64,000 nucleotides of DNA from Lunularia cruciata (GCA_948567375.1 OX419762.1:31439465-31503464); one strand, 5' to 3'. Numbered from the stretch's first letter, positions 1-11,612 are shown. Program-made: numbers and translations. The notes: a model not told the origin generated them from the sequence alone.

Positions 1-462
1 TAATAGGGCAGAAACAAAAATAGGCCTAAAAACTTCAAAGGCAATTTTGGAGGCCTAAACAGATGAATTAGGCCTTAAGAATATGTAGATTCCCCACCCC
101 TCCTAATAAAGGAAAGGCTAGCCTTGCCTCCTCCCTGATTTGTCTTGCTAAGAGCTTTCCAACGGTACCTCAGCCATGTGATTATGAGATTCCTATAGGA
201 AGATTCCCTAAAGGATTCCCTCAGTCAAAGCCTATTTGACCAACTAGATGGGACCAAGATCAACATGTCACCCATCCAAGCAAGTAATCTAAGGGTGGAG
301 CTTGCTGACAGGTCACCTATCCATGTACCACCTAATCCTATGGTGGAGCATCCTTAGAGGAGATCCTCTTTGGCTTTATAAAAAAGAGAAGGTGCTCCCT
401 TGGGGCACCAAAGTTTGGAGTGTGAAACCTATGTTTTCTCTTGTGTGTTTCTCTACTATATT
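1..462 (+). repeat. Chromovirus (family B) LTR, 3' portion, cut by window edge
   Basis: The stretch is clearly similar to the last two thirds of the LTRs at 5665-6402 and 22935-23675: the shared block around GGAGGCCTAAAC, the repeated GGTGGAGCTT-type motifs, a TATA-like box near 377-384 and the pyrimidine-rich end. The start of the LTR lies outside the window, so neither its TSD nor whether it is a solo LTR can be judged. The right end is approximate because similarity fades near 450-462. Confidence 0.7.
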
Positions 463-1087
463 CTGAAAATTACACCATGCAAAGATGTCTTTAAACTTAT
501 TAAATAGGATGGCAAAGGCTTTATATTCTTTTTAAGATATGTACTTGGAGATCTTCAAAATCATACCTTTTAAAAGAACAACTTCTTGATAGTGAATGGG
601 ATTGATGAGCTTCTCTATGCAACTTGCTAGTCTCATACCCAACATTGCAAAGGATTAATCTCTTTCCTCATCTTTCAAATTGACATTTTTGGGTTCCATA
701 CTTTGATCATCCTCATCTTATGTAACTTAAGTTAATTCACAAGAATTTCATTTGAAGAGTTTCCTAAGGAGTCAATGGTGTATCTTTCATCCAAAGAGGC
801 TTATTGGAAGATCTTCTTCCAATTGATGAAACCTTCTTCTAAATCCTTGAATTTCAGCATATGATAATGCAATTTGATATTTATATGTGTACTATATAGT
901 CGAGTCTCCCAATGAGGAGAAGATATCCTATCTTTGCAACCGGTTGCAAGACAATCTAATTCAGATAGGAAGGTGCTCCACCAATAATGGTCAATACATT
1001 GGACAACTTACCCAATGGCTTCCTTTGGTTTTGGTCTACAAAATGCAAAATCCAAGAGATTGATTCAAAATTCACATATCCTAGTCT
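463..1087. other. Unassigned AT-rich stretch between two LTR pieces
   Basis: No open frame of note and no similarity I could see to the other repeats in this window. It could be the diverged 5' part of the giant LTR that follows, or unrelated host DNA. No RNA gene is apparent. Confidence 0.4.
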
Positions 1088-1396
1088 ATGAGTTGTGTGC
1101 GCATTGAAGAAACAAGACTCCACGAGTTGAAGTTGTTGGTGCAGGAGACGAGGAGGAGAAATGCAAAGGACAAAGACTTGAATGCCTTACTCATTAGTCT
1201 AAGAACTCGTGTAGATAGAAAGATATTGGAGGTAGAAGACAATATCACAATCAGATTAGACTTAGTAAAATATGAGATAGATAAACTTTGGAAGGATGTC
1301 AGAGCAAAACCCGAAGTAGATAACATAGGAGTGCAGATGTCTTTGGAGTTACTATTGGAGACATTAAGAAGAGTGGGTCGGGAGATAAGGAGTTAG
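1088..1396 (+). pseudogene. Remnant of the U3-borne coiled-coil ORF (E0)
   Basis: About 100 codons of charged, heptad-rich sequence, with the block LHELKLLVQETRRR followed by a VDRKILEVED segment. The same block recurs at 27340-27480, 31650-31900 (minus), 45610-45780 and 55880-56010, always just upstream of the TATTTAAG box of a giant LTR. Function is unknown; a structural or gag-like accessory role is only a guess. It is a fossil fragment. Confidence 0.65.
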
Positions 1397-1672
1397 ATAG
1401 ATTACCCACTAGTGGAATTTCAGATCAGGACAAAGAATTGTTAGAATTGGTAGTGGAATTAGGAGTTGTGAAACCCAAGGACAACGTAGTAGTGAGTGAA
1501 GTTACTTTGAGATCAAGTTTGAAAGCCAAGGAAGAAGTAGACATCGATTGGATTAGTAATAGTTTTGATATTTGAAGAGGCAGATATGAAGAGGTGCATT
1601 GTCATTTCGGATCTGTAGGTTAGAAGAGTTGTTGTAGAACGGTATTTTTGTTAGAATTGTTATTTGCTTCAC

Positions 1673-1680
1673 TATTTAAG
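1673..1680 (+). promoter_or_regulatory. TATA-like box of giant LTR E0
   Basis: TATTTAAG sits about 0.67 kb before the LTR end. The equivalent box is present in E1 (27892), E2 (31324-31332, minus), F (46056), E4 (56401) and G (5613-5622, minus), which supports it as the LTR core promoter. Confidence 0.55.
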
Positions 1681-2345
1681 AGTGGATTTGTAGGAAATTA
1701 ATGTTCAGTGCTCATTATTTCTGAGAATAGATAAAGCAAACTGCTATGAAGTAGTGTTCATCGTTTGAGCTTGATTCCGAGTATCAACTTTGTGTTTGTA
1801 TTTGTGAGTGTGTGGAGAATTTTGAAGTGCAAGTCAATGTGCTTGTTGGATGTTGGATTCCGTAGCGTTGATCTTCATTCTATATGTTTGATCCTGAGTG
1901 AAGTGCAATCGGAGCAATGCCTTGATAGATCTGAGAGGAATTGTAGTGTTGGTAGTATTCTACATTTGTGAGTGCAGAAGTTGATGTAAAGCAATTTTGA
2001 TTGAGTAAGTTGTGCCTTCAATGAAGGAGTAGAACACAATTTTGAGGCAAAGTTGTTTTGTAGTGAAGTGCCATTTTCAGGAGAGCCTGAATCATCACAA
2101 TCAAGATTGTTTAGAAAGATTTGATGGAGTTGTGATTAAGAAGTGTTAATTTGTGACAAGACTGCAAATCAGTGCTTGTTACTCTCTATTGGGTGTAGTT
2201 GCTAGCTAAGAGATTAAAGAAGAACTCAAGAAGAACTATTGTTACTGTTTCACTTTGTATTTGACCAATTCTGAATTGAATCCCTATGGGAACAAACTTT
2301 ACTTACCCAATTACCACAAAAGTGATATATTTTGGGTTGTCACAA

Positions 2346-3640
2346 CTAGCAATACACCAATTTTATGACGTCCTTATTGCTATCGTGACATGGAAAGGAC
2401 ATTGATTTAGCCAAAGTAGTGACCTTTTTGAGGTTGGTTTGGTGTAGATTTCACATGGAGAGTGTGCATCAGTGACAATGATGCCAGCCAAGAAGGATAT
2501 GCATGGCAACTACACAGATAGGCAGATTTGTGAAGGTTACCGTCCTATCAACCGATAGACCAAGGCTGATTGGTATGCCATGCCGACACCAGAGGAGATT
2601 TTTGATGCAATTGGGCATGCAAAGGTCTTTAGTACTTTGGATCTTTGAGCGGGATATCATTAGTTGCCAATCAGAGAGGAAGACAAGTCCAAGATAGCAT
2701 TCTAGGCTATTGATCCTCATGGTAAGAATGTGTTATATCAATGGAGGTTCTTACTATTTGGGTTAAAGAACGCTCTTGCTGAGTTCCAGAGGGTCATGGA
2801 TAGGATCCTAGCTAGATTGGATTTTGCTTGGTGCTATATTGATGGCATTTTGGTCTATAGCACTACTGTGGAGGAGCATGAGAGACAATTGTTGGAAGTG
2901 TTTGAGAGGTTGAGATCTCATGGACTCAGATAACATCCTAGGAAGTGTAGGTTCTTCCATGAGCAGGTTGAGTATTTGGGTCACACTATCTACCCTAGAG
3001 GACTTGGGTGTTTAGCAGACCAAGGTGGAGGCTATTGCACGTATTCCTTGGCCTACGGATGTGATCAAAGTGCAAGCATTCCTTGGGTTGGCAAACTTCT
3101 ATTGCCGCTATGTTAGAGGATTTAGTGCCATTGCCAAGGCCTTGACAAAGTTGACCAAGCTAACATAGGAGTGGTGTTGGGGAGATGAGCAAGAGAGAGC
3201 TTTTATAGAGCTCAAGGAGAGGTTGACATATGCTCCTATTTTGAGGAGACCAATCCGAGGACAACCATTTTAGGTTCATATGGATTGGAGTATGTTGGGG
3301 CTTGGAGCAGTGCTCACCCAACATGATGATGAGGGGAAGGAGTTTGTAGTGGCCTATGCTAGTCGCTCCAACAATTCAATGGAGTTGAAGTATAGTTCAT
3401 ATGAGGGAGAGTGCTTGGTAGTAGTTTCGGTAGTAGCACATTTCTGATGTTACCTATTTGGTAACCCCTTCATTCTCATCATTGATTATCAGCCATTGAA
3501 GTAGTTGATGGAGTCTAACAAGCTTTCAAGGAAGCTTGCACGATGGGCTCTAATTTTACAGGAGTATGATTTCATGGTTTTTCACAAACTTGGAGTGGTG
3601 AACCGTGATGCAGATAGGTTGAGTAGAAACCCATGTCCCA
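2346..3640 (+). pseudogene. M1 reverse transcriptase and RNase H remnant
   Basis: Recognisable Ty3/gypsy RT blocks: the finger/palm region near 2480-2720, LLFGLKNALAEFQ at about 2752-2790, a YIDGILVYS-like active-site block at about 2835-2865, and the GFSAIAKALTKLTK connection near 3120-3160. RNase H-type sequence with the substrate-binding DYQPLK-like block follows near 3240-3640. The family function is RNA- and DNA-templated DNA synthesis with RNA removal. Fossil, not functional. Confidence 0.85.
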
Positions 3641-3884
3641 GCCAGCAGGATCAGACCGGAGCATGTTGGCATGGTAAGATAGATGAGGAGATGGTACCAG
3701 GTTGGCATGCATCTGCCTTTCTTTATATATTTTATATATTGAGGCTTTGGTGGTATCTCTCTTAGTGCATATAGGAGGAGTTATTAAGGTCACAGATCGA
3801 GAGTGTGAAGATATTGGTACAATTTAGTGAGACATTCATGGTGACGTCTTAGTGATGGATTATCTTTGCACAAGTGTTGTGGGT

Positions 3885-4430
3885 GGCACAGTTGGTCCGT
3901 CATGCTCATGAAGAGCTAGGAGATTTTAGAGTAAAGTGTACATATAGCTTACTCTAGAGTCACTATTGGTAGCATGGTATGCAAACCAAGGTACATCAAT
4001 TTGTTGTCATATGTGTGGTTTGTGACCAAGTTAGAGCATCATTTAATGCTCCTACACCACAATTACACCCATTACCTATCATGGGATAGGTTACCATTGG
4101 AGTTTGGACTTTGATGGACCTTTACCATTGACTGTGAGACATCATTGGTATGTTTTGGTGATGGTGGAGCACTTCTCCAAGTGGATTGAGTTGGTGGCAT
4201 TTCCTGACAAATCCTATGAAGGGACGGCTTACTCATTCTTGGATCAAGTTCTTAGTCATTTTGGTGCACTAGTTGAGGTTTTGACTGTTCAAGGTATAGA
4301 TTTCTTGGGGGAGTTTCAGGTCTTGTGTGAGAAGGCTTTGATTGATCATCATACTACATCCCGAGATCACCGTGAGGTAGGTGGCTTAGCAGAGAGAGTG
4401 GTTCAAACGGTGAAGAGAGGATTGTGAAAG
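3885..4430 (+). pseudogene. M1 integrase remnant
   Basis: An HHCC zinc-binding region lies near 3895-4030 (HAHEELG, then CVVCDQ). The DDE core follows, with WYVLVMVEHFSKWIEL at about 4147-4195 and the second catalytic-region block VLTVQG at about 4279-4297. It closely follows the integrase of M2 at 20440-20990, so the lineage is clear. Fossil. Confidence 0.85.
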
Positions 4431-4799
4431 TATGGTTTGAAGAGAGGCCACTTGGGAGATTGGGATCTCTAATTACCTTGGTTGGCCATGGGCTATTGAT
4501 TCAGCTGGCAAGCCTCCTTACCATCCTTCTCTCCATACTTTCTACTCTATGGATGAGATCCAAATTTACATGTAGCCATTTATCAAGATGCTACTGTAGT
4601 TTTGGACTTGGATGATCCAAATGTATGGATGAGTGCATGTTCACAGCGGGTAGAGATCTTTCAAAGAGTGATGCCGATGGTCTTTGAGAACTTAGCGATT
4701 GCTCAGCTTAGAGATACTTTACGCTATGCTACCATTCAAGGAGGAGGTTATAGACCCTTGATCTATCAATTCATCTAAGTGACTATGTATATCTACAGC

Positions 4800-5130
4800 A
4801 GACAACACCAACTACACTTGATGTTTCAACAGGCCGCACTATCTTGAGAGTGCGTGAGGTTTTGCCATTTTGAGTCCTTGTGTTGGAAGTACATGGTGGT
4901 GTTGTTTGGAGAATTGTGCAACATGCCACCTCCCAAAAATTTATGGTACTATGGACCCAAGCTTGGCACTTCTATGTGCAAGCTTGAGGTGTATGTTATA
5001 TGGCTCTTTTGGTGAAGCTACTACTATGTTAGTGTGTGATAGTTGTTTGAGAGGATGGCATATGACATGTATGACTCCTCTCCTCACGGTGGTTTCTCAA
5101 GGATAGTAGTTATGTCCTAGATGTACTTGA
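4800..5130 (+). pseudogene. M1 integrase tail with PHD-finger remnant
   Basis: Similar to 21340-21710 in M2 and 29943-30262 in M3. It has an integrase C-terminal beta-rich tail, then a linker containing MDPSLALL, then the PHD region with MLVCDSC and GWHMTC near 5010-5075. PHD fingers bind histone H3 tails, so a role in target choice is possible. This copy is a degenerate relic. Confidence 0.7.
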
Positions 5131-5284
5131 CCTATAGCTAGTTCATCATTTATATGGTAGATTGCAAACATGTGACTAATGATGGGGCTCCATAGCACCC
5201 GGCTTCCTGATCTTTGCCCATCATAGGATATACCATATACTTTGGAGTAGATAGCTATCTAGAGTTAGAGGGACCTAACTGCCA

Positions 5285-5297
5285 GCTAGGGGGGCGA
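5285..5297 (+). promoter_or_regulatory. Polypurine tract of M1
   Basis: AGCTAGGGGGGCGA directly precedes the B repeat. The same tract is found in M2 (21862-21874) and, on the minus strand, in M3. This is the expected plus-strand primer position. Confidence 0.65.
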
Positions 5298-5422
5298 TTG
5301 TGGCACTTTAGAGTTTATGTCTGACTTATGTGTGAGTTGTGTTTCTATAGTGTATGATGTTGAGCGTGATGTATGTTGTTGATAGCCATGTATGTTGTGT
5401 AGAAATGTATATATGCACGACA
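5298..5422 (+). repeat. M1 terminal B repeat
   Basis: Starts TTGTGGCACTTTAGAG and ends GCACGACA, like B1 and B2 of M2 and M3. Here it forms the element end: no A-type repeat follows. Confidence 0.75.
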
Positions 5423-5664
5423 TATCCTAGATGCTAATACCAAGTACAAATGGTCACTTCCATTGAAGCATTCAAGTTCCTATTATGAAGTTCCTTACCA
5501 CTATTGACCAAAGACATACCATCAATACTCAGAATTACAGCAAAAGTGAGAAAGGAAATTTGGCCTTTCACTTTATTCACAATCATACGAATGGATTATT
5601 TACATCAGGTTGAAACCTTAAATAGTTTTTTCCTACTCTAAGCCAAATAAATTTAATGGTTGAG
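5423..5664 (-). repeat. Piece of old element G (giant-LTR type), left of chromovirus B
   Basis: On the minus strand it has a CTATTTAAGG box at 5613-5622 followed by an R/U5-like tract with an AATAAA motif, as in the giant LTR E4 near 56400-56460. It joins 23681 across the B insertion (TSD TTGAG), so both pieces were one sequence before B arrived. M1 borders it on the left. Confidence 0.5.
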
Positions 5665-6402
5665 TGTAATACCAAGAGCTAGCCATATGATCTAGATGTG
5701 AAATTTGATTGGTAACATCTAGAATGATGTTATACATGATGGTCAAAATAGATAAGATAGAAGTATCACTAAAAGAGTACTTCTACTAATAAGGTAGAAA
5801 CTGAAATAGACTTGAGAACTTTAGAACCAATAGCTAGACATATGATTTAAAGGTGAGAATTGGTTTGGTAACATCTGGAAAGATGTTTCACATGATGGAA
5901 TAAACAGATCAAAAAGAGGTATCACCAAAAGGGGACTTTTACTAATAGAGTAGGAACTGAAATATGCTTGAAATCTTTGAAGGCAATTTTGGAGGCCTAA
6001 ACGGATGAATTAGGCCTCGAAAATGTGCACATTTCTCCTCCCATCAAAGGGAAGGTTGGCCTTCCCTCCTCCCTCTCTATCTCATCAAGAGCTTTCCAAT
6101 GGTATTTTACTCACGTGATTCTGATATTCCTACAAGAAGATTCTCTAAAAGATTCCCTCTGATCAAAGCTTGTTTGACCAACCAGATAGGACCTAGACCA
6201 GACATGTCACCCATCCAAGTAATTAATCCAAGGGTGGAGCTTGCTGACATGTCACCTATCTATGTCCCTAATCCTATGGTGGAGCTTCCTTGGAGGAGAT
6301 CATCTTTGCCTATATAATAAAGAGAAGGTGCTCCTTTGGAGCATCGAATGTTTGAGTGTGCAATCTGTGTTTTCTCTCTTCTCTTGTCCTCATAGTATTA
6401 CA
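5665..6402 (+). repeat. 5' LTR of chromovirus B
   Basis: Starts TGTAATACC and ends TATTACA just before the primer-binding site. U3 contains a tandem duplication of about 155 bp (units beginning at 5672 and 5827), also present in the 3' LTR but single in the relative at 62752-63244. Confidence 0.9.
6311..6318 (+). promoter_or_regulatory. TATA box of chromovirus 5' LTR
   Basis: TATATAAT in the last 100 bases of the LTR, conserved at 23584-23591 in the 3' LTR. It is well placed to start element RNA shortly before the LTR end. Confidence 0.6.
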
Positions 6403-6403
6403 A

Positions 6404-6418
6404 TGGTATCAGAGTGAG
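6404..6418 (+). promoter_or_regulatory. Primer-binding site, tRNA-iMet type
   Basis: TGGTATCAGAGTGAG begins one base after the LTR end and matches the standard plant initiator-Met PBS (TGGTATCAGAGC...) over its first 11 bases. Confidence 0.85.
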
Positions 6419-7020
6419 TGTTTTAGTCCAAGAGAGTGGATCACCCTAGTTGGAATAGCACAAACTACTAAAACTGAGTAATTTGAGGTGGAGAACATAG
6501 AGTAATCGCTAGACTTAGGAAGGACTTTAGAGAGCGGATGGGATGGATGCGCCGGGAGGACAATTTCACGCACCTAGCTTTCCATTCTCAAACCCATTCC
6601 ACATCAAGGTAATGTATATCCAGCGTGAGCAGATGAGGGTATCACTAGTTTATCACTTTGGTGTAGAATTCATGGACAGAGTAGAGTGATGAACTCACCA
6701 AACCCAGTGATTCTACCTGTGGTGATATATGACAGAGAGTGGGATTTGACAATCTACATTCTATTATGATAATATGGATATGAATGTCCCAAATCCTCTC
6801 CCTTTCAACACTCAAGTAGAAATCCGTTATGTAGTGAGGCCGAAAGTGATGTTAAGAGATTTGTGGTTAGGAATTTTGGTGAGGAGTATTATCAACGAGT
6901 GATAGCTTTTGAGGTCCCAATGGTAGTATTCATACTTCATTCATTCCGATATTTTGTGCGCCTTCCAGAGTGATTATATTGACTATATTGAAGTAGATAT
7001 TAGCAATTGAGTGTTGTAGG
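6419..7020 (+). other. Untranslated leader of chromovirus B
   Basis: About 600 bases between PBS and the gag start with no coding signal I can recognise. Leaders of this length are common in plant gypsy elements. Confidence 0.5.
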
Positions 7021-7024
7021 AACC

Positions 7025-8110
7025 ATGGATCCGCAATTGCAAGAGCTGGTGCAAGGAATGCAAGGGATGTTGAATGAATTTTGAGAGATTAAGATGACCA
7101 TGGAGACATTACAAAGTCAAGTGCAGATCCTCAAGAACGATCAAGCCATGCAAGAAGAAGAGCCGTCTCAAAACCCAATACTTGTGACTGAAGTACTTGG
7201 AGAGGCACCCGTGCCTACAAACCCTATCAACGATGAAGCCACATTGCTACTCCGGATGAAGAACACCTGCAACATCAAGAATTACAAGGGGCAGCGTATG
7301 ATGGGAGTAGTGGAAAATTGGATCTCGAGAATGAATCAATATTTCCGATTGTTCTCAATAGAGATCACAAAGCATGATGCAGGCGTGTTTGCATGTGGGT
7401 ACTTGACCGATAAAGCCGTCACATGGTATGATGCTTGGGAACAATCCATATTGGCAGAGAGAAGGGAGGTCACATGGACAATAATGCAAGAAGGACTGCT
7501 GAAGAATTTCCAATCGGTGGATTTTGTGCAGATGGCTCGAACCCGACTATGGGGATTGAGACCAAAGAATAGCGTACAAGATTATATGGATGCATTTCTA
7601 GATCTACAAGTCACAATTACTGACATGAGTCCAGTAGAGGCTCTTGACAATTTCAAATGAGGATTGAAAGAGCGGTTCTCCAAGAAGTCATGGTGCAAAA
7701 TCCTTGCACAGTATTTGAAGTCATTGCTTGTGCGCAGAGAATAGCATGAGCATTAGGTGGAGGTGAAGGAGTTGTTCCACCTCAACATTATCAAGCAGAA
7801 ATGCCACACATGGGTGGACCAGTATCGATGGAATTGGGCAACCTTCGATTTCGGGATCAAGGAGCACGACCGCTGCAAGGGGAGCGGGGACGGGTAGAAG
7901 AACAAAGAGATGGAGTCCCACAAGGAGAAGGGACTTAAGGAGAATAATGCCATTGTTACAAGTATGGCCGTATTGGGCACATATCTACCAACTATTGCAC
8001 TTGTTTCCCTAGAGGCCCTCTGCCTTCGTACAAGCGATCTTTGAACAACATGGAGAGGCACATTGAAGAGGAGGAGGTGGAAATCACTTCAGAAAACAAA
8101 GATTGCCAAT
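7025..8110 (+). pseudogene. Chromovirus B gag remnant
   Basis: Begins with the chromovirus-typical MDPQLQELVQGMQGML start near 7025. The capsid-like region has WISRMNQYF near 7320 and AVTWYDAWE near 7415, the usual plant gag pattern. It ends with a zinc-knuckle-like segment near 7950-8000 (GRIGHIS). Gag forms the virus-like particle and binds element RNA through the knuckle. Fossil. Confidence 0.85.
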
Positions 8111-8199
8111 AAAGGTACCTCGCAGCTTTACTGGCTCAATAAGGAAGTAGAGAAGCAAGGGAAGAAAGAAGAATAATGCACAAAGATCCCAAAAGGCAA

Positions 8200-8435
8200 C
8201 CTCACAATTGATTGTCGTGAATGGAATCCTAGAAGGTAATCAAGTGAGAGTATTAATAGATCCGGGAGCAACAAAGAATTTCTTGTCTTGCTCTGTTGCA
8301 ATAAGATTGTGAATGGATCTAGCAAGAGATGGGAGTGAAGAAGTAGAGTTACCAAATAGGCAAATAGAGAGGATTGAATCATTACCTAGACGGGTAACCC
8401 TCTCTGTAGGAGAATATTAGGAAGCAATTGAGTGG
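8200..8435 (+). pseudogene. Chromovirus B aspartic protease remnant
   Basis: VLIDPGATKNFLS at about 8249-8287 corresponds to the retropepsin active-site block (usually IDSGATKNF). It lies between gag and RT as expected. This enzyme normally cuts the gag-pol polyprotein. Fossil. Confidence 0.8.
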
Positions 8436-8438
8436 CGA

Positions 8439-9535
8439 GTGATACAGTTAGCTCGTTATGATGCAATTTTAGGCATGCCATGGATGGAGCAGTACAACCT
8501 TATGGTGGATTGGAGGAAGAAAGTAGTAAGAACCCACCAATGGTCAATCATTGGGGTTAAAGAAAAATCACACAGGCAGAAACTACCTCTATATGTCATA
8601 GGGACGGCAACTATTTGTAAGACCGATAGATGTTTTATGGGTCTAATAAGAGAAGTCCAAAGTGCACAACTCGATGGACAAATTCCTGAGAAATTGAAGG
8701 ATGTGGGAGATGAGTTTCAAGATGTCTTTTCTGATGATCTACCCTCAGGATTACCGCCAAAATGGCAAGTAGATCATAAAATTGAGACACTCTCGGGGAA
8801 GACACCTCCTTGTAAGGCCCCATATTGCCTATAACCTCATGAGTTGGAGGAGTGTAAGACTCAAATTGAGGAGATGCTGCAGAAAGGGTTCTCCAACCTA
8901 GTGTATCCCCATATGGGGCCCTTGTCTTGTTTGTGAAGAAGAAGGATGGTACAATGCACATGTGCATTGACTATCGGGGTCTCAATCAACAAACAGTGAA
9001 GAACAAATATCCCTTACCTCACATAGATGACTTGTTTGATCAACTCCATGGAGCGAGATACTTCACCAAATTGGACTTGCGGAGCAGCTACAATCAAATA
9101 TCAATTGCAGAGGAGGATGTGTACAAAATTGCCTTTCAAACCAGATATGGCCACTTTGAGTATCTTGTGATGCCTTTTGGCCTCACCAATGCACTTGCCA
9201 CTTTCATGAGTCTAATGAATGACATATTTCATCCATACCTGGATAAGTTTGTTATCGTCTTCTTGGATGATATCTTAGTATATAGTAGCACAATGACAGA
9301 ACACAAACAACATCTACAAGAGGTCCTCTAGATTCTAAGATAGAATCAATTGTACGCCAAAATCTCAAAGTGTGAGTTTGGCAAGTCTGAAGTAGACTAC
9401 TTGGGGCATAGAGTAAGTACAAAGGGCATTCAAGTATTGACAGATAAAAAAGAGGTCATTCAAAAATGGAGTGCTCCAGAAGATCAGACTCAACTTAAAA
9501 GCTTCTTGGGGTTGACGGGATTCTATCATAGATAG
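8439..9535 (+). pseudogene. Chromovirus B reverse transcriptase remnant
   Basis: Strong gypsy RT blocks: [17 protein letters not shown] near 8936-8985, [14 protein letters not shown] near 9060-9100, [14 protein letters not shown] near 9169-9210, and the catalytic [10 protein letters not shown] near 9261-9290. The thumb-side YLGHRVS block is near 9400 and FLGLTGFYHR near 9505-9535. The upstream part carries the usual protease-RT linker. Fossil. Confidence 0.92.
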
Positions 9536-9559
9536 AATCAAGGACTTCTCCAAGGTTGC

Positions 9560-10165
9560 ACAGCCTTTAATGGCACTACTTGGCAAGTGGAAGAAGTGGA
9601 CATGGGGAATTGCACAAGAGTTGGCCTTTCAAGAATTGAAGGCCACCTTGCTACATGCACCAATCTTGAAGTGGTATGACCCAAAATGTCCAATCAAGTT
9701 GGCTACACATGCATCAGGCGTAGCAATAGGAGCATTCCTACAACAAGAGTGGCATGATGGATGGCATCCAATTGCATATTTCTCTCAAAAGTTGTTACCG
9801 GTGGAGTGCAACTACCACACCACAAAATGAGAAGAGCTAGCCATTGTTCTAGCAACCAAGCTAAAGAAGCACCAAACCAAACCAAGCATTGGAAGCACTA
9901 CATGGGTGAGAAGGCATTTGTAGTAGAGATAGACCACAAACCTCTAGTCTACCTCAAGACGCAAAAGGATCTATCTCATTGCCAAATTTGGTGGGCAGAG
10001 TGGCAACAATGCTTCAACATGACAATCACCTATGTGGAAGGTAAGAAGCAACTTGTAGATGCATTCACCCGCATGCCAATGGCAAACAACTTGGTGGTAG
10101 AGGTTAAGATTAACCCTAAATTTTGGCAAGAGATTCTGGCTGCTACAAAAACTGATCCATAGATT
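9560..10165 (+). pseudogene. Chromovirus B RNase H remnant
   Basis: Sequence after the RT thumb includes the connection block AFQELKATLLHAPIL near 9628-9670, the ASGVAIGAFLQQE block near 9710-9750 and VVEIDHKPLVYL near 9921-9955. These are the standard gypsy RNase H landmarks. It continues into the spacer before integrase. Fossil. Confidence 0.88.
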
Positions 10166-10270
10166 GTAGAAGCACAATCATCCAAAGGTGTCACCAGCAC
10201 CCAAGGACTCACCTTTTAGGATGGCAGATTATGGATCCCAAATGTCCCAGAATTATGCACTACCATTCTA

Positions 10271-11160
10271 GTGGAATGTCATGATTTGGCCATTGCAGCT
10301 CATGTCAGAGTGGACAAGACCTTGGATGCAGTCAAGCGCCATTGCTATTGGCCCAAGATGAGCAATGACGTGATGGACTATGTGTGTAGCTGCCTACTTT
10401 GTCAACAGAACAAAGTTTCTAATCAAGCTCTTGCAAGGCTCCTTCAACCTCTCCCCACTCTTACTGTTGGGAACAAGTGAAATGGATCTCGTCTGTGAAT
10501 TACCCAAGACCACCTCATGGTTTGACTCCATTGTGGTCTTTGTGGACCGGCTCAGCAAAATGATTCATGTATGCCCTACCACCAAGGAGGTGACCGTTCC
10601 ACAACTAGCTCAATTATACTTAGATGCAGTCTTTGCTCACCATGGCTTGTCTAGAGTACTCATCATCAATAGAGGCACCCAATTCACCAGTTTGTTTTGG
10701 TGAATACTCTTTGGTTTCTTCAAAACCAAGTTGGCCATGTCCATAGCTTACCACCCACAAACAAATGGCCAAACGGAGCGGGCTAATTGCACGATTGAAG
10801 ACATGTTACACAGCTTCACCTAAGAAGAGCAAGAGAGGTGGGACACCCTACTCCCGTTGGTGGAATTTGCTTACAACAATTCAATGAATACAGCCACCCA
10901 AGTCTTTCCGTTCTTCCTCATGTATGGTGAGCATCCCTTCACACCTTCTAGCTTGATGAAGATCCGTCCAGTGGCTACCAAGGTCGATGTAGTCAACACA
11001 TTTGTTTCTAGAATCCAACAAGGTGTGGAGAGTGCCAAGCACAGATTACAGATTGCACAAAATCGACGAAAGCTGTATGCTGATGCACACCGTAGGCACA
11101 TGGAGTTCAATGTTGGAGATCAAGTGTAGCTATCGACAACCAACCTCACATTAGTTGGAC
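10271..11160 (+). pseudogene. Chromovirus B integrase remnant (upstream of M2)
   Basis: The zinc-binding HHCC region lies near 10275-10425 (HDLAIAAH, CSCLLCQQ). The DDE core follows: IVVFVDRLSKMIHV near 10530-10570, then GLSRVLIINRGTQF near 10645-10690, then LVEFAYNNSMNTATQ near 10857-10900 and the MEFNVGDQV tail near 11101. M2 is inserted just after this, and the C-terminal part resumes at 22522. Fossil. Confidence 0.9.
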
Positions 11161-11162
11161 CT

Positions 11163-11612
11163 TGTCATGCCATTTGTAGTTCCGCATCTAGATGCTCGGA
11201 CATTGGAGTTCCAGTGATGGTAGTTAGAGTTATTCTAGTAGTTTCTCAGGGACAACTTTTTGACGGTTAGATTTAGTGTTTGGGATACTAACTTCACGGT
11301 GGGGCCCACCGTCACTTTGCACCGTTTGCACTATCGAGTGTGCCATCAACAGGACCGTTAGGGTTTTGGAGCTAGCTCGAGTCTAGGGGGGTATAGTTTC
11401 AAAGTGAGCTCTAGAGAGCTCACTTCTCTGATGTTGAGCCTTCGAGTTCTTGGCTATGGTGGACAGAGGCCGGTGAGCGTCACCTAGATTCTCTGTGCTT
11501 GAGTGGGTGTGGCTTGATTGTAATCAGTGCCCAGTTGTTGGCAATTTATAGAGTGAGAGATCAAGTACTGATCTGAGTTGAGTTGAGTTGAGAGTGTTAA
11601 GCAATCTGATTA
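11163..11612 (+). repeat. M2 split direct repeat A1
   Basis: 450 bp, from TGTCATGCC to CTGATTA; the same length as A2 (21983-22432). A hand count finds about 30 differences, nearly all transitions. After CTGATTA the sequence continues CATCATAGAAG, whereas A2 continues into B2. Confidence 0.9.

Larger units (their letters stand above)
1088..2344 (+). mobile_element. Giant LTR (family E, copy E0), 3' portion
   Basis: This matches the last third of the giant LTRs at 24854-28570 and 43104-46680. It has a coiled-coil coding remnant first, then a TATTTAAG box at 1673-1680, then the R/U5-like region ending GTTGTCACA at 2344. Directly after it the M-family pol sequence begins, so E0 inserted into M1. 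Its 5' part is not recognisable, so no TSD can be shown. Confidence 0.75.
2345..5422 (+). mobile_element. M1: Ty3/gypsy family M element, 3' half
   Basis: Similar over its whole length to the second half of M2 (about 18780-21980). Parts in order are reverse transcriptase, RNase H, integrase, PHD finger, polypurine tract and the terminal B repeat ending GCACGACA at 5422. The 5' half lies left of E0, probably outside the window. It is broken many times. Unlike M2 and M3 it has no A2-B2 after B1; the sequence right of 5422 appears to be an older repeat (G). Confidence 0.85.

Noticed and set aside
7721-8382. Minus-strand open frames opposite chromovirus gag/protease
   Set aside because: They are shadows of the sense coding sequence; no motif and no independent start signals.
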